Shown piece after piece: positions 12,935-25,580 of a stretch of 64,000 nt of DNA (position 1 is the first letter of the stretch; every line of letters begins with the position of its first letter). The DNA comes from Candidula unifasciata (lineage: Eukaryota; Mollusca; Gastropoda; Stylommatophora; Geomitridae): assembly GCA_905116865.2 (NCBI GenBank), contig CAJHNH020001127.1, positions 1-64,000 on the forward strand, written 5' to 3'. Position numbers and translations under genes: made by a program. The notes below the pieces were generated by a model, which was given only the letters and a program-made list of their open reading frames with translations, did no database searches and was not told where the DNA came from.

Positions 12935-13560
12935 TATAGTGCGTTTCAAAAGTCGTACCCTCACATTTTAAAAATATCTCGAAAACTTGTGTATGTATCA
13001 ACATAATTTTTGCATGTGGCCTTAGATTTACCATTTCATTATGATTCTATAATTTACACTTGCAGAGGCGTTGAGGTTTTCTTAGACAGCCGAATTTCTT
13101 TGATCTTCGTTTGACGAATAATTTGTGTACTACAAAAATTGGCATACGCGTGAAATTGTTTGAAAATCAGTTCACATGTCTAGCAGTGGTGGTGATTATT
13201 TTGATAGCCTATACCGCACACAGTAAACAAAAATCTACATCTCACTGGAGGCTAATGCTAAAGATGTCCTACAGAGAGTGAAATGCCTGTCAAAAGCGCG
13301 CAGACGGATGTTTTGAAAAGTTCTTGTTACTCAGTACATTAAACATGCTGATTATTTGCTTTAAATCGGTGTATGTTTTTCATTTCATGTACCGCAAATA
13401 AGGCAAAATGAAAACTAGATGTTTGTTGACATTTTTTTTTTTTTAATTTTCACAAGCACATGATTGTTAACAGGTTACATGCTCAATTTCAAAAACTTAC
13501 ACCAAACGGTTACTGGTTAAAGCTTTTTAAAGCTGGGCGCGAGTTTTGAAACGGACTATA
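12935..13560. mobile_element. TA-flanked MITE, 626 bp
   Basis: The left end reads TATAGTGCGTTTCAAAAGTC and the right end, reverse-complemented, TATAGTCCGTTTCAAAACTC: 18 of 20 positions agree. Both ends begin with TATA, consistent with TA target duplication as in Tc1/mariner-type elements. The interior is AT-rich with no transposase frame, so it is non-autonomous. It may sit within a SINE-D copy, since SINE-D-like sequence lies on both sides (about 12894-12934 and 13598-13690). Confidence 0.8.
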
Positions 13561-13597
13561 TGAAATGTGTACAGAAAAGAGGACCGACTTCATATTT

Positions 13598-13690
13598 ACA
13601 ACATCACCCACCAAGTGCCGATTGGTTTGTAAAAAATATGAGTCTAGCCTCATATGCCCGATGCACCACTGGCGTCAAAAGGATGCTGTG
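13598..13690 (+). mobile_element. SINE-D fragment
   Basis: Carries 'atcacccaccaagtgccgattgg', 'gtctagcctcatatgcccgatgc' and 'ggcgtcaaaagg', the body of SINE-D. No tRNA-like head follows immediately upstream; the MITE lies there instead. Confidence 0.7.
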
Positions 13691-13734
13691 GTCACGACTG
13701 ACTGAAATCTGTATCTTCGTGGCCTACGACAGTT

Positions 13735-13980
13735 TTTAAAAGCGTAAGAAATTATAGGGAAGACAAAAAAAAAGGTAATAGGAAAGAACAAATGTCAGCT
13801 TTACAAAATCGATCATAATGAATAAAGGAGGTTGCGGCGAAAAGCCTTCATCGGCACATAAAGAACAACACAGCACACATACACAAATATGCACTAAACT
13901 ATGAAATGACTAAATAGGAATATACTGTTCTAAATAAATGATATTCATCTGTGTCCCTGGTGAGAAACTTCGTTCCTGCG
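13735..13980 (+). repeat. Dispersed repeat F, copy 1
   Basis: Shares 'aaattatagggaagac', 'gctttacaaaatcgatca', 'aggttgcggcga', 'gccttcatcggcacata' and 'gtgtccctgg' with 19830-20075, same orientation. No coding frame. Family unknown. Confidence 0.75.
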
Positions 13981-14080
13981 ATAGAAACTAGCCTCACACC
14001 ATACATCCTCCCTTGTATTTCTCCGCACGTCTTGAACATTCAGTAGAGGCAGAGCCGTTTTAACAGTACTATGGGGTAAG

Positions 14081-14346
14081 GTCGAGGGGATCGACTTCAC
14101 TGCTATCGGGTTATATCTCATACAACTGCTGAATTGTAAAGGATAAAGTCGAAAAGATCGACTTCATCGCTTCGGTTTTTAACTCATATAACTGCTGAAT
14201 TTTAAAGGCTAAAGAATGAAGTCGAGAGGATCGACTTCATCGCTTCGGTTTTTAACTCATATAACTGCTGAATTTTAAAGGCTAAAGAATAAAGTCGAGA
14301 GGATCGACTTCATCGCATCGGATTTTATCTCAAATAACTGCTGAAG
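14081..14346. repeat. 68-73 bp tandem repeat, about four units
   Basis: Units start near 14081, 14149, 14221 and 14294. Each opens with an inverted repeat, GTCGA-5 bp-TCGAC, then 'ttcatcgcttcgg' and 'ataactgctgaa'. A related single GTCGAgacgaTCGACTTCA occurs at about 32526. Confidence 0.9.
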
Positions 14347-14640
14347 TATGTTTTTAGTTTCCGTAGTGGTGGTGCTAGTGTACCCCTGTTTCCCCGCGTG
14401 ATGATACTGGCATTAGCTTTTAAAGTTCGAGGCAAGAGAGCAAAGGGCAGACAACGATACATGTCAGAGGACAACATCATAGGATGAATTAATAGCAGTC
14501 TGATAGAATGAACTACCAAGACAAGAAACAGTGTGTAGGAGAGATATTGAAAGCAACGTTTCTATAGCGACAGCACACGATTGACTGATTATACATACAT
14601 CTGAGATCCCCTGCCCTCCATCTGAATCAGTATCTCCATT
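14347..14640. other. No recognised feature
   Basis: Spacer between the tandem repeat and SINE-A; nothing recognised apart from one half of the SINE target duplication at its end. Confidence 0.4.
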
Positions 14641-14930
14641 CCCCGTGTGGGTTCCGGGGCCCCATCATGGGGAAAACAAGAATAGACCCTCTGGCTACCC
14701 AAAATCATGTCGTAAGAGTCGACTAATTGGGGAGCTTCCTTCGAAGTCGGAGTGCATCAGCCTGAGAGGCAAGGAACCAACAGACTGCATTCAAGTGAAT
14801 CAGATCTGTAAAACTGATGCACACGCAAACACTCAGGTGCTGGATCAGGACTGCAGTTCAGAAGTGGACGAACAACCAGAACTTTCCACCAGAGTGTACA
14901 GCTGGTGAACGGGAAGAAGAAGAAGAAGAA
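14641..14930 (+). mobile_element. SINE-A, full-length reference copy
   Basis: Complete copy: starts CCCCGTGTGGGTTCCGGGG, ends with about six GAA triplets, and is flanked by the direct repeat AGTATCTCCAT (14629-14639 and 14930-14940), so both ends are fixed. The 3' segment (AGAAGTGGACGAACAACC, AACTTTCC, then GAA repeats) matches the 3' end of LINE-1 at 25396-25456. I see no clear box A/B pair, so a tRNA origin is not shown. Confidence 0.9.
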
Positions 14931-14940
14931 GTATCTCCAT

Positions 14941-15282
14941 GTGCGGATCTTCTAAATTGATCTTGTAAAATCTTCACCGCATCCGCCTTATAACAAAGCA
15001 AAGCGTCATCCAAAGGTGCAGCAGCCAGTCAATTAGTCCGCTCAATGCCTCTACTAATGTCTACAAGCTCTGGACAAAAAAGCCCCATGATATGCTTCCG
15101 ACCCGAGGCCTAACGCTATGTCGTCTAAATGATCCCATGTTCATCTGCTGGTTTAGGAGTTCCGGTCCGCTGCTTTGAGAAAACAATATATAAACACATT
15201 GTCAGGTTCAACCAGCAACTCCAAAGAGGTAGCTTTAGGTTTGAACTGTAACTAGGATATGTGTGCCATATGCAATGGCATC
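14941..15282. other. No recognised feature
   Basis: No gene or repeat family seen. Confidence 0.4.
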
Positions 15283-15396
15283 ACCTGCACGCCACCAAGA
15301 TCCCTGAGACAGACTCCTGCAGTGTTGATGCCATCAAAGAAAGCAGACCCAAATATGGCTCCCATCAGCGGCGAAGTCGTCTACTGGTAAGCCAAT
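15283..15396 (+). repeat. Dispersed repeat M, copy 2
   Basis: Inverted relative to 12108-12215 (see there for the shared phrases). It runs into a (GAA)n tail about 12 bp downstream, which suggests the family ends in GAA like SINE-A and LINE-1. Confidence 0.65.
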
Positions 15397-15407
15397 GGGC
15401 GATAGAA

Positions 15408-15457
15408 GAAGAAGAAGAAGAAGAAGAAGAAGAAGAAGAAGAAGAAGAAGAAGAAGG
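15408..15457. repeat. (GAA)n microsatellite
   Basis: About 17 GAA triplets following repeat M copy 2, possibly its retrotransposition tail. Confidence 0.95.
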
Positions 15458-16376
15458 GGAAGGAGGCAGTGTATGTAGCCACAGCCACCACATGATGTAG
15501 TGAGGTGTCTGCTAAACGGTGAGTAGAGAAGTCAGATCTACAACTGAAAATGCCTGCATGACGTCGACAAGGCCGCTCTCAATGTTCGCACTCAGCGTGC
15601 TCAAGCACTGCTCCCCCAATAAAAGAACACTTGGCGCCGCTTCTTCTGCCATAAGCCCCTGGCATAAACATGGCTTAACAGGCAAGAAGTGCCGAGACAA
15701 ACCGGTAAACCCACTGAGAAAATATTCGCCCTAATGCAGCGAAGCATCCATCTGTTATCTTTAGTCAATCTTTGAACGATAAAGGTGCTTTCTCTCCCCG
15801 CCAGCGTTCAGAAACAACAAGCCAATGCTGATTTCTCCCGTTACTTCAAGCCAGCGCTCTCACCTCCACCAGCTCTTCAGTTTTTAACACCATCCCGTCC
15901 ACATTTTCCCCCTTGCTTCCCCAACTGCCGCCTACCATCTTGGTTCAGTATAAGTTGAGAGAGCTAACTCCTTAGCTTAAAGAGAATGGTAGGAAGGAAA
16001 TTGCCTGTAGCGATTTCTCTAAGGCTTCCTGCAGGTAGAAACCATGAACTTGCTGAAGAAGAAGCACACATACCAAAAAGAGAAGGGGTGACCGGGCTGG
16101 GGTGTCTGCGACCTGTTACTTACAGAGCAAAGGAGTGGGACGGGGGGTGTTGGGAAAGCCCAGTTCAACCCTCTTCCCTGCCTGTTTGTTTATTTTGCTT
16201 TTTTTGGCGCCAAAGCAAGAGCGAGCAGAGAGGTGTATCCAGAAGGCAATTGCAAAACATGGGCCAAGACAGGAAAACATACAGATAGGATCGCCTGAAA
16301 AACCTGGTGGCAGGGGTACTCTGCAGGCAGAAGAAGCTGTGCGCTCACGAAACACCTTAAAAAAGAAAGAACGAAT
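15458..16376. other. No recognised gene
   Basis: Contains a 30-bp echo of Repeat-E ('ggcataaacatggcttaacag' near 15661). A minus-strand frame at 16116-16355 is bounded by acceptor- and donor-like sites, but its acceptor is made by the adjacent (CTTT)n run and the peptide looks non-coding, so I do not call an exon. Confidence 0.4.
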
Positions 16377-16382
16377 GAATGA

Positions 16383-16438
<56 letters not shown>

Positions 16439-16440
16439 AA
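16377..16440. repeat. (GAAA)n microsatellite
   Basis: About 15 near-perfect tetranucleotide units. Confidence 0.96.
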
Positions 16441-16799
16441 AACGAAGACTCGAGAGAAAAAGATGATACAATGAAAACGGAACTAATAACTTGAGCTAAT
16501 ATGCTAGCATGTAGTGTTAGGATATCTCTATGGTAGGTTATCTATGCTATGTTATCACGATCTCAAACTCACAATCTATGTCACGGTACAACTGGCAATC
16601 GGTGGGTGCTCAGTCTACCTATGCTGGTGTCAGGCGCAAAACCGAGCCGCCATATATATTTTCTAGGTTACCAAAAAAAGTCGGGGTGGGGGAGGTGGGT
16701 TAGACGGCCAATTTGCCTAATCCTAATTTAGGTGCATAATAATAATGTATTGAACGATACATTAATATAAGAACATATATGATGTCGAGAAAGGTGAAA
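16441..16799. other. No recognised feature
   Basis: Spacer before a LINE-4 fragment. Nothing recognised. Confidence 0.4.
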
Positions 16800-17172
16800 A
16801 CAGGCATGCTTCGAGCAAAGTGGCAAGCATCACTTCAGAGGTCCAGGGTTTTAGCATCCTTTGGATATTTTCTCCAGGCTATGCGGGTGTGTTAGGAAAT
16901 GAGCAGGCAGATAGACTGACTGGCTCTGCACCACTTGGTGGTGAACTGATATATGATAAGTTACATACTGTGGGGAGCCTTTGGCAACTGGTGTACGGTG
17001 CGAGGAGAATGGCGCAGCGAAGAGTTACCAGGGGATCTGGCCGACGCTCAACACTCGGGAGAGATGAGACGGATATACAATCAGACGGTTACTGGTACCA
17101 TCAGAACTGGAACTCTTCGCTTGCTGCTGAAGATAGGGACTCAGCACTCATGAGAGTGTCCCGAGTGCTGTG
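16800..17172 (+). pseudogene. LINE-4 RNase H end fragment
   Basis: Encodes WIFSPGYAGVLGNEQADRL, the last motif of a LINE RNase H domain (usual form W-x-x-GHAGVxGNExAD; here His is Tyr). It is followed by 'GSAPLGGEL' and, after a frameshift, 'NQTVTGTIRTGTLRLLLK'. Homologous pieces lie at 26570-27230 (minus) and 47235-47495 (plus). RT and the first RNase H motifs are missing. Confidence 0.8.
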
Positions 17173-17789
17173 ATGTCGATTCTTAATTCAACACTCAACA
17201 ACAAATATGAAATAAAGCACCATCAAAGATAATTTATTTACACGGTTACAGGGGGGCTGCATAGCTCTACATAAAACGACGGAGAAAAAGAGAAGGGTTT
17301 GGGGGGGGGGGGGGGTTCTAATTATTCTTTCAGGGGCGGAGTGGGAGTCAAATGGTCTCAGCTCCAGGTTTCGGCGCCCCTAGCTGTACCTATCTCCTGT
17401 AGCTATCTCCATGTACTATATCGTTCACACAAGAAGTGTGTTATCAATCAGGCCGGTACCATCTCTAAAAGGAAAGTTGGCTGTTCATTCACCTCTTGAT
17501 GCTAGCCTCCCATCTGCATCGATGTCTACCTCTTGCTTCCTCCATCCCCCACCCCCTAGTAAAATGCGACTGCAACGTCTCCTTTCTCGACGTCAAAGAC
17601 AACATAAATATGGTTTACCAAGCCTTACCCCGAAAACAGGGGTTTGGGCCGTGGGTCTGGGAGAGGGTTTTGATCCTGGGGATTTAGAAGCGCAAGTTCC
17701 AGTGATGGTTCCAGGGCCACGTTTTGGGGCCCCAAAAACACACCCGCTGCCCCCCCCCCCCCTTTTTTTTTTCTCAAAAAAAAGCATGT
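17173..17789. other. No recognised gene; homopolymer runs
   Basis: Contains a G run at about 17300-17316 and adjacent C and T runs at about 17751-17772. No family recognised. Confidence 0.4.
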
Positions 17790-18860
17790 GGTAACAGACA
17801 ATTATTCCGGAACAAGACAACTGTATGCATGCAACTGGCTCGATTTCTGACATGGAGTTCAGTCCAGCATTCGTTGCCTCTCATAAGAATGTTCTTCTTA
17901 ATGTTCCCCTTGGACGTCATTTTTTTTTTCCTCTCCGACCGCTTGTTTTCCATTTCAGTACCCGTTTTAAAAAAAGTGTTGGGTGTTTATTTTGTCTCAG
18001 AGTGTGCCCAGAATATCTCCATCTTCTTTGCCTTACAGGTATTTGTCCAGACATTTCTCTGATCTCTACTCTTTTTGAATGTATCGCATTTTATGACTTT
18101 TCTCAGACATTCAATTTGATGCATTTAACGTTTGTTCCATAACTTTGGTGATACTCCAAAATTCGCTGGCATATTTTAGAACTGAAATAACGTTAGAACT
18201 GGAGATTCGTAGTTTAGTCTTAAAGCTGTATAATTTGGAGCTCCATATTTTGTTAAGGCTTTGCCAATGCGTTTCATAGTTTCCTTCGTTATGTCTCTTT
18301 AGGAGACAAAATTGCCATCCAAATAGGTGAAACGGTCCGTTACTTTTACTGGTTTGTTCTCTACTATGACATACATCTACATGATCTGTTGTTGGTATCT
18401 TTAATATATTTCTTTTCTCATAACTTATGTGTAGTCCCAGTTTTGATGCCGTAGATGACTAATCTGTTTTTCTGTGCACGTCTTTGTTGTTTTTACTCAG
18501 CAGAACAGTTGTCTATTCTCTGCCCAATCAATGCTAGTATGCCTTCGCAACAGTTTTTTCATTACCCAATCAATGGATACTCCAAACAACAGGGGAGATA
18601 GAATGCTAGAATGCAGCTTTGTTTCACTCCAGTTTCCATCAAGAAACCAGTCACTTAGACCATTTTCAGTGCGCACTGTACATTCTGAGCCAATGTATAA
18701 ATTTGTACTAATGCCTATTATTTTGGCTGGTATGCCGTAGCATTCCAGAATTCCTCATCGTGAAATTCTTTGTGAGTTGTCAAAAGCCTTCTAGAAATCA
18801 ATCAAATTCAGGTAGGCTGTTGCTTGTCAGTGTGTTCTTCTAGAGTAAGTCTCAGGGAAA
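17790..18860 (-). pseudogene. LINE-R relative, decayed copy, minus strand
   Basis: On the minus strand, broken frames give, in order, KAFDNSQR (RT region A-like), ILECYGIPAKII, NLYIGSECTVRTENGLSDWF, LSPLLFGVSIDWVM (region following the usual RQGC-LSP box), then VTDRFTYLDGNF (YLGS-like) and a C-terminal RRWRYSGHTLRQNK-like stretch. That order is the RTE-like RT plus C-terminal region. Many stops and frameshifts; the catalytic ADD box cannot be read. Confidence 0.75.
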
Positions 18861-19423
18861 TTATTTTATTTTAACAAGGTTTTTCCAAGTGAAAACCGGC
18901 TTTTTCTTCTCTCATGATTGTATCAACTGCCTCTTCAATTCTATTGATGATTGCTTTGCAAAATGCTTTTTACATAACAGATAATAAGTAATTCCTCTCC
19001 AATTACTGCAGTCCTTAAGATGAGCCCACCCCACCTCCTTACTTTACTGAGGTACAAGGTGGAACAGAAGAAGAAGTTAATATGACATATTTATTCCTTT
19101 CTTTCACGGTTACCTCTTCCCATGTTTTGTTAAACAGTTCTAGCACTTGTTGGATAGATAGTTGTCTCATCTGCTACGTTGAACTGTAATATTATCATCC
19201 CCTGCTTTCTTGTTATCTGCTAGAGAATATCTTGCCTATCTGATTTCCGTAACACCAACCTGTCCCTCAATTATGGGGAATGTGAACCTTTTTTCGCATT
19301 TCATTAATTCTAGTGGGTAAGGCCTGTTTAAGGTCTCCTTGAAAAACTTAACGAACAACTACTTTATAATTCATCTGATTATTGATTTAACAATCGACAT
19401 CCTAGAACACCGGGCCTACCTAT
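18861..19423. other. No recognised feature
   Basis: AT-rich. May include more of the decayed minus-strand LINE, but I cannot follow a frame through it. Confidence 0.4.
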
Positions 19424-19612
19424 GTTGCTCCGTCTCCCGCAGCGAATGTCTTTAGGTGTAAATACTAACTGTTCCAGTAGCACACTGTTTTATACACACG
19501 TCGTTCTCGTCCTCTCATGCGATTCTTTTTTGTCAGATCCATTTCTAATTCGACGTTCACATATGTTATTTCATTTAATTTCGTGTCTTATAAACCAGAC
19601 TTAACTCATAAA
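19424..19612 (+). repeat. Dispersed repeat J, copy 1
   Basis: Matches 45165-45372 in the same orientation: 'gcaaatgtctttaaggtgt'-like start, 'ttatacacac', 'ttctttttt', 'ttcacatatgttatttcat' and 'tcataaa'. Family unknown. Confidence 0.6.
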
Positions 19613-19619
19613 TAAAACA

Positions 19620-19828
19620 TATAGGAATGGATGAGACTAGACTCAAGCCATATCAAGCACCAGAAGGGAAATAAAAGCGGGGGACAGAAAGAGAGACCCT
19701 GTGTAGAACCATCATCAGGGAAGGCTCAACCATGGGCCGAATGAACATCCAAGACCTAAAACAAGTGACAACGAACCGCATGGAAAGCTATGACCTCTAC
19801 CCTATGCGCCGCCCTAGGCTCAAGAGTT
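19620..19828 (+). pseudogene. LINE-R C-terminal fragment
   Basis: Reads, with one frameshift, as the far C-terminus of an RTE-like LINE: an 'APEGK-KRG' stretch in place of the usual NPQGKRKRGRP, then 'RRTIIREGSTMG' and a final ...MTSTLCAA-like end. Directly followed by repeat F copy 2. Confidence 0.6.
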
Positions 19829-19829
19829 T

Positions 19830-20075
19830 TTAAAAGGAGTAAAAATTATAGGGAAGAGAAAAAGTTGGTAAGAAACAACAATAAGTTTATGTTAGCTTTA
19901 CAAAATCGATCACAATAAACAAACAAAGGACGTTGCGGCGATTAGCCTTCATCAGCACATAAAGGACAACACAGTACACATACACAAATAGGCTCTAACT
20001 ATGAAGTGACTACATAGGACTCTAATGTATAAAATTAACGATACTCATCTAGTGTCCCTGGCGAAAAATCTTCGT
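19830..20075 (+). repeat. Dispersed repeat F, copy 2
   Basis: Same orientation as 13735-13980 and similar along its length, including 'gctttacaaaatcgatcaca' and 'acataaaggacaacacag'. Confidence 0.75.
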
Positions 20076-20310
20076 TCAAATGAAACGACGGTCAGCCTAT
20101 ATGCCTCCAACGCGCAGGTAGGGAAAAAAAAAAAAAAGGGACGGGCTGGACGCCAACAGCGTACACTAAGTGTCTAAGGAGGGAGGGAGGGGTTGGCCTA
20201 TAGGGCGTAACCGGGGTTGGGTTGTGGGGATGACCTTAGTCCATCCGCGTGGAATAAAAGTGGTGCCTGTGCTTGCAAACAAATATCGACAGACAGACAG
20301 CTAGATAGAC

Positions 20311-20706
<396 letters not shown>

Positions 20707-20821
20707 GCTTCTCTCTTACTGTCAGCTGTCAAATAGAGACAGTAAGGATGCTTGTTATACAAAAGTAATCAGTCGAGCCCGAGAGTAAGACTGGTAACAA
20801 CCAGAGTGTAAGGGAGCGATG

Positions 20822-21212
20822 AAGTTTGATGTTTGAACAACGGACCAACATCATGGCACACGGGTAGTAGCCCATAAGTGCTCCGTACTTGTTCTAACTC
20901 AAGTCTGAGTCAGAAGAAGCTTAGCACAGTGCACAGGCTCTGTATCAGCAGCGGGGATCCTGAAATAAATTGGGGAGATTTTTTGAACTCCAAATTTAGA
21001 CAACTCTTTTCAATTTCCAACTGCAAAGAAATTTTTTTTTTTACGTGCGCAACAATGCACACGGGCGTCTGATCTCACTACCCAAAGACCAAGGAAAATA
21101 CTAGAAGTCCAAGTCCACATGAAAAAAAAATCCCAGCCATTACCGGGGATTGAACCCGGAACCTGCAGTACTGGAGGTGGACACCATGCATCTAGACAAC
21201 GCAGACCCCCTA
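20822..21212 (-). mobile_element. SINE-B, minus strand
   Basis: Reverse complement carries the tRNA-like head with box B ('ccggggattgaacccggaacc' on the plus strand) at the high-coordinate end, then 'ctagaagtccaagtccac' and 'actcaagtctgagtcagaagaag' of the family body. No target duplication found. Confidence 0.85.
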
Positions 21213-21922
21213 GGCTCAAGAGGGGAGACTAACTACCTAATAAATGACTATTAGAATGTTTAATTCATCTTACACTTACAATAATGAACACGTGTGCTCC
21301 CCAAAACGCCTACGCCTCTTCGACCAATCACCCATTCCCTCTAATAAGTCCCACATGTTAGACAAATAAAGCGACTATAAAAAATATGAATTACCCGATC
21401 TCTCTGTTGTGTAAACATGTCTTTGCAGCGCGTTTAACGCCTGTCATTTGTGCAGAAAACATATCGGTCATTATTTACATACTGTTTGTGTCCGTCTGTT
21501 AATCTGTCTACCTTATGTTGAGTCTCGGGTCCCCCGTCCCCCTTTTTTTCCTCCTGCTGTTCTGATCAAGGTAAACATTAATTATGATTAACTATCTACC
21601 GCGTGGTTAAGCAACATCTGCACCATAGGCTAATGAGCAGAGAAGCTTCCTCCTCTTCTTTTTCTTCTTCTGCTGTGTTCGCCCTTAAACCAGCGGTTGG
21701 AACATCGTATTTTGGTTTAACAGCTAGGCTGCGATGTTTGCGTCTCTCGGGCCAACACATCAAATTTCCACAAACCCTCAATTAGTGGCCGCTTCCGAAA
21801 TTAAAGTGGGTTTATTATCCCCACCCTTCCTCCCCTCAAACGGGGACCTATGACCTCAGAGGGGCAAAAGGTCCCACTGAAAGCACCGCATAAACAATCA
21901 TGCAACAATACGTTCGTCGTTG
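21213..21922. other. No recognised feature
   Basis: No gene or known family; short T and C runs. Confidence 0.45.
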
Positions 21923-22180
21923 TCTTCTTCTTCTTTATAGTGCTCACCGCTGTAAATGTCAGCGTAAAATCCTGTGTTTTTTTTTTCCACTTCTAGAGTT
22001 AAGACTTGTTCTAAAACTTGAGTTTTGCGTGTACATAAGATTTACAGACCTGGCTTATTTTTGTGCAGACTTTTGGTTCCTCGCTTCTAAGGCAGATGAA
22101 CTCAAAAGGAAGTACCTCCAATTAGCCTACTTTTACGACATGCTTGTTGGAGGAGGCAGGCGTGGGTCTCCCCCCCCCCC
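21923..22180 (-). mobile_element. SINE-A, minus strand
   Basis: Starts on the plus strand with TTCTTCTTC (the reversed GAA tail) and continues 'ttacagacctgg', 'gcagacttttggttcctcgc', 'aattagcctacttttacgacatgcttg'. The family head is degraded into a C run near 22170-22182. Confidence 0.8.
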
Positions 22181-22410
22181 CTTTCCGCAAAATAGTTAGT
22201 AAGAATCCACATGGTTTAGTGAAAGGAAACAGTTAACTCTTCACATTGTCTTGTCCGCATAGTCTCAAGGTACCACATTTAAACATAAATATGCACATAT
22301 AGACACATTTCTGTAGGAAGGCGACTATGCAGGTAGACTGGTATATATGCCAAGGCAGGTGTGTAGTACGTATCTCTATCTGCCTTTTCCGTCTGTCTGT
22401 CTGTCTGTCT

Positions 22411-23631
<1,221 letters not shown>

Positions 23632-23921
23632 TCTTCTTTTTCTTCTTCTTCGCGTTCACCAGCTGTAAACTCCGGTGGAAAGTTATGGTTGTTCGTCCAC
23701 TTCTGGACTGCAGACCTGTTCCAGAACCTGCGTGTTGCCTGTGTATCCGTTTGACAGATCTGACACATTTGTATGCAGACTGCTGGTTCCTTGCCTCTCA
23801 GGCAGATGCACACCGACTTCAAAGGAAGCTCCCAATTAATCGACTCTTACGACATGCTTTTGGGTAGGCAATGGGTCTATTCTTGTTTTCCCTATAATAG
23901 GGCCCCGGAACCCACACGGGG
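23632..23921 (-). mobile_element. SINE-A, minus strand, nearly complete
   Basis: From the reversed GAA tail to the head 'ggccccggaacccacacgggg'. It is the left member of a head-to-head pair with the SINE-A at 23961. Confidence 0.9.
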
Positions 23922-23960
23922 AAAACAGACAATGAAATCTCATCATCGCCACCTGTCTGT

Positions 23961-24180
23961 CCTCGCGTGGGTTTCTGGGCCTCATTGTGTGGAAAACAAA
24001 GACAGACACCGCCTCCAAGGCGCCTCTTAGCAAGCATGTCGTGAAAGACGACCAATTAGTGGTGTTCCTCAGTGGGGTACATCTGCCCGAGAGGCCAGAA
24101 ACTGGTTGCATCACAATAGGTCACATTTGTAAAACGGATGTATGCAAATTTCAAGTTCTAAAACAGGACCAAAAGACAAC
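23961..24180 (+). mobile_element. SINE-A, plus strand, 3'-truncated
   Basis: Head 'cctcgcgtgggtttctggg' through 'caagttctaaaacagg'; it ends within 'ccaaaag' where LINE-1 sequence begins, so the last 70 bp and GAA tail are missing. Confidence 0.82.
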
Positions 24181-25452
24181 TTAGTGAAAAGGCAATAGAA
24201 TATAACAAACAACTCAATATAGCATTCATTGACTAAGAAAAAGCCTTTGACAGGGTAGACAGGAACAAACTATGGAATATATTGAACGACTATGGAGTAC
24301 AAGGTCAGCTACTAGACAACATCAGATCTCTGTACCAAACAAGTTCAAGCGTAGTTAGAACAAATGTTGATGTGACAGACGAATTCATACTAAGAACAGG
24401 AGTAAGACAGGGTTGTGTACTATCACCACTACTATTCGATATATACATGGACAGAATAACAACAGCAGCAAACCATGTAATGATAAGCGAACTGTTAACT
24501 ACACCAAGCAGTGAGACAGAGTTAGTTGAAAGAGATCATTATAATGAAAACATACACGCCGATCCTGAAGAAGTACATCCCCTACTGAACGAAATACTTT
24601 TCGCAGACGGCCAAAGCATCATACATGAAAACGAAAAAGAACTTCAAATCCACGTAAATGCGCTACACACAGTCTGCAACGAATATAACATGAAGATCAG
24701 CATCACCAAAACAGAAATTCTGAAAATAAGTAGAACACCTAATATACTAACTATTCAAGTTAACAACGAACAACTCAAACAAGTGCAGCAATTTAAATAC
24801 TTGGGGAGCATCTTCACAGATGATGGAAGAATTGATAGGGAACTTGAGGCAAGATGTCAAAAGACGAACGCAGTAACTTACCAACTCTCCCCACTGCTAA
24901 AACACCCAAGCATCACTATGGCACTAAAACGACAACTGATAAATTGCATGTTTATACCAACCCTCTGCTACAAATGCCAAACCTGGTCCCTAACAAGAGC
25001 ACAGTAGAAAAAGATCACGACGTGCGAAATGAGATGCTTACGTAAGGCTGCCAATGTCACAAGGAGAGACAGAGTTCGAAACGAGAACATTAGATCAATT
25101 GTAGGAACCACACCATGCCTGCAATACATAAAGAAGCAACAAATAGAGTGGTTTGGCCACTTGATGCGAATGCAAACCGACCAACTGCCTCTACGAGCAT
25201 ACAACGAACAGCACTACTGCCCTAGAGCAAGAGGCAGACCGAGAGTACGATGGATAGACAATATATCAGAGATCCTGAGGCAACACGGACTAACAACAAC
25301 ACGTGCAACACACCTGGCCCAGGATAGAAAACTGCGACTCCCCACTAGGCTGTGAGGCAATTGTGGACAAGACAAGACAAACAGGACCAAAGTCCAGAAG
25401 TGGACTAACAACCGGAAATTTCCGCCTGAGTTAGTTTAAAGCTGATTATTGC

Positions 25453-25453
<1 letters not shown>
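24181..25453 (+). pseudogene. LINE-1: 5'-truncated endonuclease-RT LINE
   Basis: Starts inside reverse transcriptase: IAFID-stop-EKAFDRV, in which a Tyr codon has become TAA. An open frame (24282-25007) then carries VRQGCVLSPLLFDIYMD, the active-site box as FADG instead of FADD or YADD (second catalytic Asp lost), and YLGSIFTDDGRIDREL. After a stop, another frame gives the C-terminal QQIEWFGHLMRMQ and ARGRPRVRWIDNI. The endonuclease is missing. RTE/Jockey-like; I do not assign a clade. The 3' untranslated end (25389-25453) resembles the SINE-A 3' end and leads into GAA repeats. Confidence 0.88.
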
Positions 25454-25483
<30 letters not shown>

Positions 25484-25580
25484 AAGAAGAAGAAGAAGAA
25501 GAAGAAGAAGAAGAAGAAGAAGAAGAAGAAGAAGAAGAAGAAGAAGAAGAAGAAGAAGAAGAAGAAGAAGAAGAAGAAGA
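25454..25580. repeat. (GAA)n tail of LINE-1
   Basis: About 42 GAA triplets at the LINE 3' end, followed by a few AAATCAGAAG variants. The position fits a retrotransposition tail that later expanded. Confidence 0.95.

Noticed and set aside
16116..16355. Minus-strand exon candidate bounded by TTTTTTAAG and GTAAGTAAC
   Set aside because: The acceptor tract is the (CTTT)n microsatellite and the peptide has no coding character; not enough to call.
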